A stretch of 64,000 bases of DNA, taken from Arion vulgaris. Its lineage: Eukaryota > Mollusca > Gastropoda > Stylommatophora > Arionidae. Positions 1 to 11,360 of this stretch are shown here, piece by piece. A program made the translations under genes and the position numbers. The DNA lies in the NCBI GenBank assembly GCA_020796225.1, contig CM036753.1:89191703-89255702 (forward strand). Direction: 5' to 3'. The notes under the pieces were generated by a model that saw only the letters and a list, made by a program, of their open reading frames with translations, was not told the DNA's origin and did no database searches. Within the stretch, counting starts at the first letter, position 1. Each line of letters starts with the position of its first letter.

Positions 1-1439
1 ATGAACTGCGGTTAATAACCATATTTACTTTGATCGCTACTACAAGCATACACATATGTCAGCGTCACTTCAAGAACCATTGGGTACAGGCGAATACCCC
101 TGATGTACAAATTAATCTTAGGTTAATGTTGGTTTAAAAAATCTGAATTTATTATTTCTCTTGGACAACGGATGTTCAGTCTATTTGTGTTGATTTGTAA
201 CAGTCAATGGTTAACTGCTTAGTGACTGTAGCCCATCCAAATATTTGTTGCCTGACTATAGATTGTTTCATTGATCACATTTATTTCATTAGTAACATAC
301 TGTAGTTTGTGTTCAGTTTTAAGTGAGACCAGCATTTGTATCGTCCTTCTTCGATAGTACAAGTTTCTTGATTTCACTTGCTCTGAGATCATATATTTCT
401 GAATTAGAAACATTTCGACCACTCCAAATGGGACTCAATCTGAGTAAGTTTGGAGCGTGAAGCCAGCAAAGATGCATCGTCACCACATAGCTCTTACGAT
501 AGACTGGGAGATTAGTTGCGTGTATTTAAATCTCACTTATGTGTTCTAATGTTTAAAAAAGTGTGCGTGTCTCCTAAGTGCTGACAAAAACATGCACTGT
601 AGTTTATATCTAACTATAATAGTTTTAAAATATAAATTTTTTGTAGCAATGAATGAAATATATTTTCTAACAATGAATGGACGTCAATGAAACCCGATAA
701 CAACCCATCAAGAAATCCCAAGATTATCTGTAACCAGACGATCTTGTGATAGCCAGAACAAATGCAATACTAAAATACGATATTGTTTGGTGCACGAAAC
801 TGTTGTCTGTACAGAAACAGTTGACCGAGACTGGATGATCTCATTGTATTTCGAAATTATCACTTGATCACGTGTAACCCCAACCGATTATCGAGCTTTC
901 TGGTTGAGTATTCTCACGACGATACGATAGTGATAACAGTTAAATGTTGTTGAGTATCTCATCTCTGATATGTTCGATAATTGATAACATTGTCGATTTC
1001 CTAACTAATGGAGTGTTATATTATTAGACATACAGTCTAACAATATTGCAGACTAGTACACAGCTCGATACGAGACAATATCCCATGGTCGATATAAACA
1101 GACAAATCTCAGAATTGAAGAATGGAATACAATTCAACGTTATTGGTTATTAGTTACTAAACTGACGTCATTGCACTCCGGCAGACCCATAGGTGGTCAG
1201 TCTCCCCCAACAGATATCGAAGAATATGCATACTGATGGTTCCCGTGGCTCGCTGATTAAGCACACTCCTCACTCAACCTCTCAGGCATCCAGTTCTACT
1301 TGTGTACGTCCGTTTATATTCTCTCCTCTACCTCTTCTTTTGTATGTATATTTCCTTGTCTGATCAGCTGGAGGACAAGCCAACGGTGCACGTTGTATCC
1401 CCGGTTGGAGCTCATAATATATAATACAAATTAGACAAC
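1..1439. other. AT-rich sequence without recognised gene
   Basis: No coding region, RNA gene or repeat array is recognised. A block at about 1128-1215 resembles one at about 36180-36265 and may be a decayed dispersed repeat. Short open frames here look like chance. Confidence 0.5.
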
Positions 1440-1691
1440 AACGATACAGTGTTACTGTTCAACATTGCAAAAACGAATTGAGAAATTAATTTTGAAAGTA
1501 CAAGAGAAAAGTTGAAACAAATGTATATCTTAATGTGGTAAAAACACAAATAATGACAGCTAATAAAACACACATGACAACATATATTTATCAAAGGTAG
1601 AGACAATAGACAATATGAACAGTTTGGAAATCTCGATTCACTGCTAACAACTAATAGACATGGGTTGAAGAAAAGTATAAGAAGAACACAC

Positions 1692-2051
1692 ACATGGCTT
1701 TACATACAATGAAACAAATAAAAACAGTATTTAATAAAAGCTGACAGGCAAAGAAATTTTTTTTTTTTTCCCGATCCAGAAGCACTTGAGCTTTTCAGTT
1801 CTTCGGCTCGGTGCCATGGACATCGTAACCCTTCAGTTCGGTGCCACGAACACCGTAAATCTGGGGAATCTGTGGCTTTTTCTGCCATCCCGCGGAATTG
1901 AACCCGCACACACAGAGGGATAGTCACCCGTAGTCCAACGCGCTACGAACACGCTGGGCAGACGGGCACAGGCAAAGAAATACATACATGGCTTTACATA
2001 CAATGAAACAAATAAAGACAGTATTTAATAAAAGCTGACAGGCAAAGAAAT
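1692..2051 (+). repeat. 66-bp tandem duplication inside RTE-a, split by a SINE
   Basis: The block beginning ACATGGCTTTACATACAATG and ending GGCAAAGAAAT occurs at 1692-1757 and again at 1986-2051 with one visible difference. The SINE-G at 1758-1967 lies between them. The first block is directly followed by the SINE, and the SINE is followed by a repeat of ACAGGCAAAGAAAT. Confidence 0.75.
1758..1967 (-). mobile_element. SINE-G copy 1 (tRNA-headed, poly-A tailed)
   Basis: On the minus strand it starts with a tRNA-like head: A-box-like TAGCGCGTTGGACTA and B-box GGTTCAATTCCGCGGGATGG. The body reads through two CACCGAAC-type repeats and ends in GATCGGG plus a poly-A run (the T run at 1758-1769). 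It is flanked by a 14-bp duplication ACAGGCAAAGAAAT at 1744-1757 and 1968-1981, the hallmark of LINE-mediated insertion. The same element is at 2885-3095 and 14536-14736. Confidence 0.85.
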
Positions 2052-2490
2052 AGAATAAGAAGTCTAAAAACATGAATATTCCCAGTGACAACGTACGGAT
2101 GTGAAACATGTACATTTATCAAACATTAGAAAAAACATATGTGTTCTTTTGAATATAAGTGTTACAGAAGAGTTCTCCGCATGCAGGAAACAAATAATAA
2201 AATAAACATATATATTACAGAATGTAAAAAAACTGGCCGCTGATACAAATAAAAATTCGACAATTGAAGAATTGTGGACATGTAAAACAAAACACAAAGG
2301 GTTGGAATAAACCATTATGGAAAGAAGCATCCAGGTAAAAAAGAGAAGAGGAAGACCATGGATGAGATGGAGTAATGATTTAACTGATCGTTTGAGTATG
2401 ACCGCCAGAGGCGGAACATCTGACATATGAGAGAGACATTTCAAAGGATTGTTAGGGTAGCAAAGTTTTGTGATGATATACCCTAATACG

Positions 2491-2884
2491 AGATCAAATA
2501 GAATGTTTGATATAGTAAGACTACCTATACTGTCCAGCTTACTGTATAACTGATTGCACTCTCCGTCGTGCACACATTTAAACACAAACGAAAAATATGC
2601 TTGTTGGCAACAACCAACCTTGTCATTCTATAAAATGTGTTTTCTCTCTATCTACACCAATCTCAATGTCGCTCTGTTCCCAATCTAACTGTATCTCACC
2701 ATTTCTAAAGTTGTATTTTTCAAATCATTTTTGAACAAAAGTAGACTATTTGTGATGTTCAAAATATCTTCAGAAGTTTGCGTCTTTAGTAGCACATGTT
2801 CTTACTGGTGGAGTATTTTTGTTATCGGTAACTTCTTTTCTTTCAAAAATTTCTTTTACTTTCTTTACTTTATTGATCTCCTAA
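2491..2884. other. No recognised feature
   Basis: AT-rich sequence between two repeats. Nothing recognisable on either strand. Confidence 0.5.
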
Positions 2885-3095
2885 CCCAGGATAGAGCGGT
2901 AGCGCGTTGGACTACAGGTGACTATCCCTCTGTGTGTGCGGGTTCAATTCCGCGGGATGGCAGAAAAAACCACAGATTCCCCAGATTTACGGTGTTCGTA
3001 GCACCGAACCGAAGGGTTACGATGTCCATGGCACCGAGCCGAAGAGCTGAAAAAGCTCAAGTGCTTCTGGATCGGGAAAAAAATAAATATGAAAA
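2885..3095 (+). mobile_element. SINE-G copy 2
   Basis: The tRNA-like head reads AGAGCGGTAGCGCGTTGG (A box) and GGTTCAATTCCGCGGGATGG (B box). The body is the same as at 1758-1967, ending GATCGGG followed by A-rich sequence. No convincing flanking duplication was seen. The head is a pseudo-tRNA: the anticodon arm is distorted and the body continues directly from the T arm. Confidence 0.8.
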
Positions 3096-4474
3096 ATGAA
3101 CAATTGAAGTCAATAAATGGTTGACACTGTATTCTAACAGAAAAATATGTTATTAGTTTGAAAATAATATTTGTAAACAATAATGTTTGTTAAATTGAAA
3201 AACTAAGAATCTTGATCTCGGAACTAATATCTGCTTTGTCTATTTTAACTAGCTAAAACGCTCATCTACATATCTAGTACGTAGTAACGAGTACTTAACT
3301 AAAACTCTCACCGACATAGTAGCTATATAGTGAGATATAAAGGTTCTAAAGAGGAAAGACTGGCTTGAGTGCGCCGGGTTTTACTACATATGGCTAGGTC
3401 CCTCTCCGCAGAAATGACACGTCGCCTGCAAGAGTATTGTACAAAGCAACAATCCTAGAGATATCTAGGAATAAAATGCACACGTGAACAAAACGGCACG
3501 GTTGGGATTCGAAAACATATCCTTCGGTGCGCAAGAAAAATGGGTTGACAACATATATCCTCTACATTCTACATAGTAACGTTACTACACCGACATACCA
3601 GTTACTTAGTAACTTCCACAAAGACTCAAAATTAACCCCTCCCCTCCCTTTCTCCCCGTCACAGAATGTCTTGGTAGTCATTGAGAGATATTGAGGTAAT
3701 AAAAATGTAAAACCTCGAAACTAAGAAGCCACCAGTGGATAAAACAGAATATAATGATATCAGTGTGTGCATGGATGAGTCTGTACTTCCTGTTGAGAAA
3801 TCAGGTTGAGATTTTATAGTTTAACCACGCGATAGAGTCGTTATGGAACAAATGTAGCATACATTACAACTACTTCTAGTATGGTAGAGGAAGTCGCAGC
3901 CATTACTGCTTCCCATAAATGTAGCATACACGACACCTACTTCTAGTATGGTAGAGGAAATCGGAGCCATTACTGCTTCCTCTTAATGGCTTTTTCAGTC
4001 TCAATTTATGGCAAACACAAATGTATCGGACCTACAGTCAATGATTCGAAGTTCATAAACGGCAGACTGAGGTATGAGGGGATATCGCCTATCGAGACTA
4101 CCAACCCCTGGAGATTTACGTGAAACATGTAGACATTTATGTTACATGGAGCCACGCGTAGACAGTCAAGAATAATCGTGTGTTTGTGGTAATCAGAGAG
4201 CAGCCAGACTTGTATTAACAGCACCGATAGTTGGGGAGTTCAAGATGGATATTGTGAACATCCTTCAGTTGCAAAGCGTTTACATATTCGATGGTAGTTA
4301 AATGTTAAATTTATAGAGCTATTTAAGAGATATGGAAACTAACTTTGCGTCAGCAGGTTCTGAAATAATAAGTAAAAGCCGAGGACTGATTAGCAATCGT
4401 TGACAGACATCATTGGATATTCTCATCGACATGTGCTAGTGAAGATATGTGCTATGAAATTCTGGAAGACCTTG
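3096..4474. other. Unassigned sequence with a short tandem duplication
   Basis: No coding region recognised. It contains the 67-bp duplication listed separately and otherwise unique-looking AT-rich DNA. Confidence 0.5.
3850..3982. repeat. Tandem duplication, 67-bp unit, two copies
   Basis: AAATGTAGCATACA begins both units (3850 and 3917), and both contain TTCTAGTATGGTAGAGGAA and CCATTACTGCTTCC. A few substitutions separate them. Confidence 0.8.
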
Positions 4475-4612
4475 CCCATTGACTTTAAGCTTAATTTTGT
4501 GATTCTGGTTGTTCTGTGAGAACACAGTGTAGGGGGTTTTAGAAGCGTTAATGTTCATATTCAACTTTTTTTGTCCAGACCTAGCTTATTTAGTGTATCT
4601 TGCAGTCAATTT

Positions 4613-4920
4613 GTTGCTATGGGCATGACTCTTCTCTCGCCCATATTACCAGGTCGTCGGCATACATCGCTTTGGTAGGCATGTTGCTATGTGCATGACT
4701 CTTCTCTCGCCCATATTGCCAGGTTGTCGGCATACATGGCAGAATGTACTCGTTTTGGTAGGCATGTTTCTATGTCATTGACAAAGACTAGAAAGAGAGT
4801 TGGTGAGATAATTCCTCCTTGGGGAACCCCTTGCTCTAATGTGGCCTTCATACTTGTGTACCCCTGAACTTGAACCCTTGCTGTTCTGTTCTCTAGGTAT
4901 CTATCAAGCCATTTGTACAT
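4613..4920 (-). pseudogene. LINE-1x RT palm, YADN active site plus duplication
   Basis: The frame shows the RT motif QGVPQGGIISPTLF, then VNDIETCLP, then the catalytic box as YADN (4723-4734), where the family needs YADD. A 70-base repeat follows directly downstream in the gene sense (4613-4682). It carries the same segment again with an intact YADD (4653-4664) but a 13-base deletion. The duplication brings an in-frame stop right after the palm. The Asp-to-Asn change is one G-to-A on the coding strand, at a CpG. The second Asp of this box binds catalytic metal in reverse transcriptases, so the copy in frame should be inactive. Confidence 0.8.
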
Positions 4921-4955
4921 TCTTCCCTTTATACCGAGGATGAGAAGTTTCAGTT

Positions 4956-5993
4956 TTAGCCCTCTTTCCAGACTGTGTCAAATGCCTTTTCCATATCTAC
5001 CAAAACTGCCAGTGTATGTTTCTTTTCTTGGAAACCATCCTCGATTTCCTGGGCGATATAGGTTACTTGATCTTCTGTAGATCGGTGCTTCCAAAAGCCT
5101 CCCTGTTGTGCCATGAGAAGCCCTTTGCTCTCCAAGTGCCAAGATAGCCGTTTGTTAACCATGCGTTCCATGAGTTTGCCCGTGCAACTTAGGAGGATTA
5201 TTGGTCTGTAACTCGCAGGGTCGAGTTTATTTTTGCCTGGTTTTAGGATGGGTACCATGATCGCTTCCTTCCATTCTCTTGGTACTATGTCTGTCCTCCA
5301 CGACATATTTAGTACTGCCAGTAGAGCTGTCTTTGCTCTAGTACCCACGTTTTTAAGCCTCTCATTTGTGATCCCATCCTTTGCGGGCGACTTTCTGAGC
5401 TTGCTTCTTAATGCCTCTTCCAACTCATTACTAGTGAATGTATCCATTAGGTAACTATCGCCTTTTCTTGGCTCACCTTGGAGGGCTCTAGCTTTTCTCT
5501 TTGTGTCTTCGACATTTTCTTTTGCTATGCTTACTCTGCTGACTTCGGCATATTTTTGCATTAGAATGTTTGCGGCTTCCCTTCCCGAGGATATTTTTTT
5601 GTCCTGTTCGAGGACTATTAGGGTTTGGGTGGTGTTTTCGTCACGCAACGCTTTTGCCAGCTTCCACAGTTTATGGCCGTCCCTATCAAGATTCAGGGAT
5701 TCAGTCATATCAACCCAGCTCTGTCGTGCTGATCGTTTGACCTCACGCTTGTACTTTGTTGCTGCCGCTTTGTAAGCAGTATTGGTCGTTAATGACTGTG
5801 CCTGTTCTGCCTCACTCCTTGCCAACTCAAGTTCGTTTTCAAGCTTCTGAACCTCTGATGTCCAGTATGGCTTGTAATCCTTTCGTGTACATCTAGGAAT
5901 GGTTTCCCGTGCCGCTTTCAGGATTGCTTTTGATAGTTCCCTTGCCACGGATCGCATGTTTTTTGTTTTCATGCATGCTGGGCTGCTCAACAT
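4956..5993 (-). pseudogene. LINE-1x linker and RT fingers/palm N-terminal part
   Basis: A 345-residue open stretch. The first half is a basic linker between endonuclease and RT with KDYKPYWTSEV near residue 40, typical of this LINE group. Next come the RT motifs KSPAKDGITNE, ILKPGKNKLDPASYRPI, the GGFWKHRSTEDQ box, and motif A as VLVDMEKAFDTVW with the first catalytic Asp. It overlaps the endonuclease frame by 7 bases in another frame, so one frameshift separates two parts of a single ancestral ORF2. A second frameshift separates it from the palm segment below 4920. Confidence 0.85.
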
Positions 5994-6718
5994 TGGTATC
6001 TGTCAGTGTCTCGTACTGTTTCCAACTGGCTTTTTGTAGTTCCACGTGGCAACCACATTTTAGGCTCAGGCAAAAATGTGTGGTCTACTTGTAGGTTGAC
6101 GGGCCTATGGTCACTATCTCCAAGTTGCTTTGTGACCGTACGTAATGTTTTTGTGGAGAGATCACTTGTTGCGAAAGCCAAATCGGGGGTGCTAGTCGTA
6201 TGCCACCTTCTCGAGTAGAAGATTGGGGGATCGTCTGGGGTATTGATGAGGAACAGGTTGTTCTCTATCTCCCGGTCTTTCACTTCTACGCCTCTGCTGT
6301 TCGTTTCGAGGTAGCCCCATCTTTCTGAGTGGTTGTTGAAATCACTGATCACCATGCATGCTGTATCATTGATAATCATTGCCTCGAGTGACAGCGAGAT
6401 GTCACTTGGGCAGTATAGGTTATACAGAAAAATTTGCATTTCGTCACATGTAATGAGGACGCCTACGATCTCTGCTGCGCCGGCGCCTCCTGTGGTTACT
6501 TTCATTTCCTTTGCTGGAATGCCGTTTCGTACTAGGGTGAGGACTCCACCTTTGTGTCCCTCTCGGTCTAATCTGAAGGTCTGGTAACCTCTAATCCCGA
6601 ACCTATGTTGGGCATTTAGATGTATCTCTTGTATGCACGCAACATCAATCTCGTCTTCAGCAAGTCTTATTACGAGTGTTTGCTTTTTGTGATGTAGACC
6701 TTCGGCATTCCATTGCAT
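5987..6718 (-). pseudogene. LINE-1x apurinic-type endonuclease domain
   Basis: The 243-residue frame starts at MQWNAEG, the conserved N-terminus of this domain (also in the copy at 27234). The endonuclease would nick target DNA to prime reverse transcription. Metal and catalytic residues are visible: Asn4, Glu31 in CIQEIH, Asp126 and Asn128 in ISDFNNH, and Asp202-His203 in SDHRPV. The usual QETH reads QEIH, and GDFN reads SDFN. Downstream it shifts frame into the linker. An upstream in-frame extension or an ORF1 could exist, but I could not support one. Confidence 0.85.
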
Positions 6719-7660
6719 GATATGTAATCGTCTCTGGCCAGTTTTCGACCGTGTCGTACCAGTAGCTATTTTAAGGCGGCAGGTTGCTATTTTCTTTCAG
6801 GGCAGTGACCCGTAGACGACCTGCCCTATCGGGCTGATGAGCGTCTTCTGTCCAATATACCTGTTTTGTTCATGGACTGCTTGGTTTGCCTACCGTCCAG
6901 TTTTGTGTGATGTTTGCTCCGCTATTCTTTGATTGTCCCCAACCATAAACTACAAGGCAGCAGTGGTTCCCAGCGAGGAGAATAGAGTTTGGTTTCATGG
7001 GACGCTTTATGGACGCTCGTGTCGGCACTAGGCAATTTGCATTTGCTCTGTAATTTCCTTTGATCCGGGAAACCCTGGGCTGGGGCCCCGCACATCGTAA
7101 TGTATGGGTCGTTTCATTCGGGCGCTGCAGCGCAACTTAGCTTTTGCACTCGCCGTTCATCACTCGTCCTGATTTTTCCGGGGATGTTAATTGCGTGAAC
7201 AATCGCACCCTGCCCGGCTGTCTCATGGAGGGCAGTTTCGTAAGGCACTAGAACGTAACTTTGGGGTTTACGCTCGGCCAACTTTACCCCTTATCCTACT
7301 CCGCGCTTTGCCTCATATACGGAGTTTTATCGCAATCTTCCCTTGTGCCGGCATCCCTTTGATGAACATTTACCGTGTATCGGGAGTGCCCCGGCAAGCT
7401 GCTCAACTTGCGCTCATGGCTCCGAGTTTTTCTCCGTCCTGGATGCACCTTTCATCCCTTCGCATGCAGCCTTTAGCATCTGCCGGGAAGCTGATATGAC
7501 CAACATGTTCACACATCTGCCGTTTCATGTACCGTGCCTAGGGACTGCTCCGACACTCAACTTGACTCGTGCGCATGGCCCCGAGTTCGCTTCATATCTT
7601 GGCTTTGGGATTCACCTTGTTTCCCTTGAATTTGGTCATTTACTCCTGGGGAGTTGTTGT

Positions 7661-7954
7661 TTTGTTCTCGGACGCTCGTACTCTGCTGTTGCGTACTCTT
7701 TTTTGAACTTGGACATATTTTAGCGGACTTCGACCAGAAAATGTGTGCGTTGTTCAGGGATTTCCGGCCCATGTATTGCTTTTTCCATGTTTGCACTACC
7801 ACCACTGTTTTGTTCGCGGACGCTCGTACGCTGCTGTTTCTTACTTTTTGAACTTGGGCATATTTTAGCGGACATCGGCCAAGAGATGCGGACTTTGTTC
7901 AGGGATTTTCGGCCCCCTGCATTGCTTTTTCGTGCTTGCACTACTACCACTACA
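7661..7954 (-). repeat. 147-bp subrepeats in the LINE-1x 5' region
   Basis: TTTGTTCTCGGACGCTCGTA at 7661 recurs at 7808 with one mismatch. The rest of the unit follows in register (GGACATATTTTAGCGGAC, GTTCAGGGATTT, TTGCACTAC). The region 7385-7600 shows a weaker repetition of similar spacing (CATGGCTCCGAG and CATGGCCCCGAG). Tandem units upstream of ORF1/ORF2 are known as promoter monomers in several LINEs. A promoter role here is inferred only. Confidence 0.75.
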
Positions 7955-8160
7955 TGTAGGTCTCCGCGATCCCTGCCCCCTTAGTCAGACCGGAATCACA
8001 GTCTGTTTCCAGGGTCACCACTTGGAGGTGGGGAGCATGATCTTGATTAGCGCCGCCCCTTCGCTCACCCTGGCTCATGTAACTTCCATGCGCCTTTGAC
8101 CCCTCAGCTCGGTCTGATTGACTGATTCTTGGGAAAACGTTTCCTGAGCCTAGGCAAAGT

Positions 8161-9534
8161 CTTCCGAAGCCTACGAGCTCTGGTCTCTCAACTGTAATTC
8201 TGAATATGAATTTCTGCTAAACGTCTTGAACTCTCAGTCGGTCGAGTATTCCGCACTATCAGAATTCTTTCCTTTCTGAATGAAACCCTCTCCCACAAAG
8301 TTCTCAGTCGGACGGGAGCTCAGGTTTAATTTTGAGTCTGCAATAATCTTGTTTCTCATATCTCTTGTATTTATACTTTTATCTTCGATAATTCGTTCCC
8401 TTTGTTTTCATCTAAGTTCTTAGTGTGGACAATGGCTCTAAACATTTGCAAATTCTCATTCCTTGTCTTTGGATATAAATTCTAAATTATTCCAAATTTC
8501 ATGTAAATATATCACTAAATGTCGTCTCCATATAAATGTTGTGTTTCGTGTTTCCAAATCAAACTGCATCCCATTTTCTTTCTCTGAACAGATCTGCACG
8601 ATAGCTCTTATATGGTACATTATTCTTCATAGTTCATAGTTCAACCACTTAACTAAATCCGATTGAGCTTATTAACCATAAATTGTATTCTTCCAATAAC
8701 GTTAGGATTGTATGGTTTTCTTAATCACAAGATAAACTATGGCCAAATTTACATATTTTAATCTATGTCAAGCTCACCGCAGAAATTCTGAAAACTAATA
8801 CGGCTTGTGCTTATGACAATTATGGCCTCTATTATTTTATTGTACATTCTAGACCCCACGCATTTTCATTATCAAATTTGAAAATAACACGAGAAGAGAT
8901 GGAGTGAAGGGAGGATGGAAATGTAAGAATACATAAATTAGTGCAACATCTTTATTTAATGTATATCTGATTTCTGTTTCCGTGAAACGTTGTATTCAAT
9001 ATTTATTATATTTAATCTGGCGGACTTCAAGATTAATACAACAATCTTCCACTAGTTAATCGGTACACCGCATGCAACGAATTATTCAAAGACCATATTT
9101 TATTGTTTAATATTTAACGTACTCTCTCTATTCTCAGCATGGGATCAAATAACCTAGCCTTTGTGTGATACATTTTCTTAATATCGTATTAAACTAATAT
9201 TTCAGTAACAGTATCAAATTATCTTAAGATGAGATTATCCATAAATCCTTGCGTCGTTATTGAAGTATGTAATACTTCTGACCGGAAATTACCTCCCAGA
9301 CTTATTTGATGTTAAAGAACAGTGTGCTAGTCTCCTTAAATCATTGCTTTTATTTCAGAAATAAATCCACCATTGAATGGATACTTCCAAATTGCTAACT
9401 GATCTGTAGATACCAGAACTATCAATAGCCCTTGAGTTAATAAGATGAATATCTGCTCCAATAACTATAAAGATGGTATTTTCAATTTTATTTGATAAAA
9501 GTGCATTCGATTTAATAATGGAACGGAGAATAGA
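8161..9534. other. AT-rich sequence without recognised gene
   Basis: Apart from a possible 5' remnant of the neighbouring LINE up to about 8330 (ACTCTCAGTCGG-like words twice), I see nothing recognisable. Confidence 0.5.
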
Positions 9535-9705
9535 AGAAAAAATACGGACAATTTTAAGAATCTTAGTTCGTTGCTAACAAGAGGTGGAAATGAGATAAAT
9601 GAAAATAAAATAAGAACAATAAATAACTTTACAAAACTGTAAGAAACTAAAATAAAAACAGCATATAATTGGACTGATAGAAAAAATAGATTACAATAGG
9701 AAGAA
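9535..9705 (+). mobile_element. Possible RTE-type LINE remnant
   Basis: The translation in broken frames resembles the thumb-side NFKNLSSLLTRGGNE motif, which is similar to the YLGSLLTKDGN-like words of the RTE-a copy at 19088-19745. It is short, A-rich and decayed, so the call is weak. Confidence 0.35.
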
Positions 9706-9720
9706 AATACATATTTTAAA

Positions 9721-10480
9721 GTGGCAACATTTCAGTTTCACTTTCAGTTTGGAATATCTTCATTGCGCGCTGGACATGTTCTTTACATGTTAAGATCTCC
9801 TTCGCAATATCTCCAACAGCATCCACCGACTAACTGCACCAGTTCGATGTTGATTGATGAGTCTACTCAGATACTTGCTGTGCTGTTCTTTTCTGGCCAC
9901 GTCAATCTTCAATCGGAACTCTTGCAATCTAGCAGTTGTTGAGGATAGGTTTAAATGAAAATTGTCTTTGCGGCCACACTCTATGAAGGTGTTCAGTGTG
10001 TCTGCGCTATTCATTGGCTGATCTCCTGATATGGTGGCAGATCCTGCCAGCCTGTCTGTTCTCTCATTGCTATAGACACACATGTGCACCGGAACGAAGA
10101 TTAATGTAATTTTGTGAATTGTAAACGATTGTAGTAATGCAGTCCACAGTCTTCGCTCCGAATCAGGCTCCATTTTGGAGATCTTGCAAAATGAATCACT
10201 CAGAATGCACGAATTAGTAACCTATAGTTTTGTGACTCCAGCCAAAGTAGTGACTTAGCCACCGCCAGTAACCCCATTGTCATGCTACTTATTGTCGTAC
10301 TAAATGCACCACTGGCTTCCTTGACCTTTCTCTCATATGGGCTTGCAGAGAAAACCCATGGAACATTTTTTGGCTAAATACCAGTCCATCCGTGTAAATC
10401 ATATCATCCCCTTCATTGTAGTTTTCTTTAATGAACTTCTGACCGGATGTCAGTGATAACGGGAGTCCGGTCATTTGAAA
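9721..10480 (-). mobile_element. RH-family LINE 3' fragment (RNase H + C-terminal tail)
   Basis: Minus-strand frames give an RNase H N-terminal piece with MIYTDG (about 10410-10385, first catalytic Asp). After an interruption they give the RNase H C-terminal piece LIFVPVHMCVYSNERTDRLAG (about 10095-10035), where the usual His-x-Gly-V-x-Gly-N-E-x-A-D pattern is partly degraded. A tail NQHRTGAVSRWMLLEILRRRS follows. Other copies of that tail continue into a Cys-Pro-Glu-Cys motif; here it is mutated. Related pieces lie at 21552, 28880, 29995 and 39795. The polymerase part is absent, which fits 5' truncation. Confidence 0.7.
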
Positions 10481-10759
10481 CTCACTATTCTCAGATCGGT
10501 TATACGAGAGGGATAAATGTTATTCCCGAATAAACGAGAGGATGTCACTTTCCACTAACGTTCTCATGTCTGGGATTCACTTCAAGATAGAAGAAATCCC
10601 CCAGCGAGAGATACGTCATGAGAACTCATCTTCCTCGAATATGGCTTCAACACATCACGTAGGATGTACTCTGTTCCACTGTACATTAAGCGTATCTGAG
10701 GTAATTCTAGACCTTTCTTCAATCTATATGAATTAAATGCATTGTGTATATATATGTTG
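10481..10759. other. No recognised feature
   Basis: A short open frame on each strand, neither with a recognisable motif. Confidence 0.4.
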
Positions 10760-11022
10760 AAAGCTCGCGTGTTGCCGGGGCTGATATGGGAGTAAAGAAT
10801 TGAAACACTGCGACCTATAAAGCATGTCATAAGAGGCGACTGAGGTAGGGGCCTAGGAAGCTACACTAGTAAATAAAAAGCGTTGCAGAAATCGGATGTG
10901 CTGGCCTACTTGTAGCGCATAACTGGTACACCGTACAATCGCTCTTAGACTCAGATCAGATACACATCACAAAGAGTGGTTTAACAAGTGGTTGACATGA
11001 TGCGTTCGAAGAAAAAGAAGGT
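10760..11022 (+). mobile_element. SINE-B copy 1
   Basis: In sense orientation it runs from a head ending TTGCCGGGGC, through CATGTCATAAGAGGCGACT (core), GCAGAAATCGGATGT, ACTTGTAGCGCATAACTGG and GACTCAGATCAGATACACAT, to CAAAGAGTGGTT and a tail TTCGAAGAAAAAGAAGG. Order and spacing match the minus-strand copies at 38548, 44862 and 45541. Confidence 0.8.
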
Positions 11023-11360
11023 ATATGTTGATGAATATATAATTAGATTGTCAATGCGTATCTTATTATTATTAAACAAGATTATAAGAACTATATCTGT
11101 TCAGAACTGTGTGTGTTATTGGATTACATTATTGGTGTTAACTGGTACTGTGTTGTGATTCCAGTGGGTATAGAGTAGAGACAAGTATGCTAAGGAACAT
11201 ATGGAAGTTACAAGCTCTTGACAGGCACCAGTATCTGGTCTGTCATTGTTGACAAATCTGTGATAATATTACATATTGGGTTGCGTGTTTTAACTATATA
11301 CAATGATGTCTCTTTACTAGAAGACACATGTTCTGAGCTTCTGATCTCACCAATTTATAC
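11023..11360. other. No recognised feature
   Basis: AT-rich DNA with no motif I can assign. Confidence 0.4.

Larger units (their letters stand above)
1440..2490 (+). mobile_element. RTE-a LINE 3' fragment, carrying a SINE-G
   Basis: Conceptual translation of broken frames matches the part of an RTE-like LINE ORF2 downstream of the RT palm. It resembles the copies at 16040, 17655, 19088 and 53898 in this window: a stretch beginning with a thymine-rich Lys-Thr-Lys thumb motif, an internal IFPVTTYG-like motif near 2080, and the basic KKRRGRPW-like C-terminal motif near 2340. It ends in GATGAT at about 2480. There are many stops and shifts, so it is dead. A 66-base piece of the element is tandemly duplicated (1692-1757 and 1986-2051) and a SINE-G sits between the two copies. 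The call rests on within-window similarity and family knowledge; the clade name (RTE) is likely but unproven. Confidence 0.7.
4475..8160 (-). mobile_element. LINE-1x copy (I/Nimb-like), 3'-deleted
   Basis: This minus-strand non-LTR retrotransposon has a 5' region (about 6719-8160), an apurinic-type endonuclease, an RT N-terminal part and an RT palm. The homologous copy at 62940-64000 shows that thumb and RNase H should follow, but here homology stops near 4475, so the 3' half is missing. The block is visibly more GC-rich than its surroundings. Its 5' limit is uncertain (between about 8000 and 8330) and no target-site duplication was found. Frameshifts near 5990 and 4940 and an internal duplication make it non-functional. 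An ORF1 could not be recognised. Confidence 0.85.

Noticed and set aside
5233..6587. Plus-strand open frames over 5.2-6.6 kb
   Set aside because: Antisense shadows of the LINE-1x endonuclease and RT, which carry clear motifs on the minus strand.
7191..7984. Plus-strand frames of about 80-126 residues
   Set aside because: They lie in the LINE-1x 5' region on the opposite strand and partly encode the 147-bp subrepeats. No domain.
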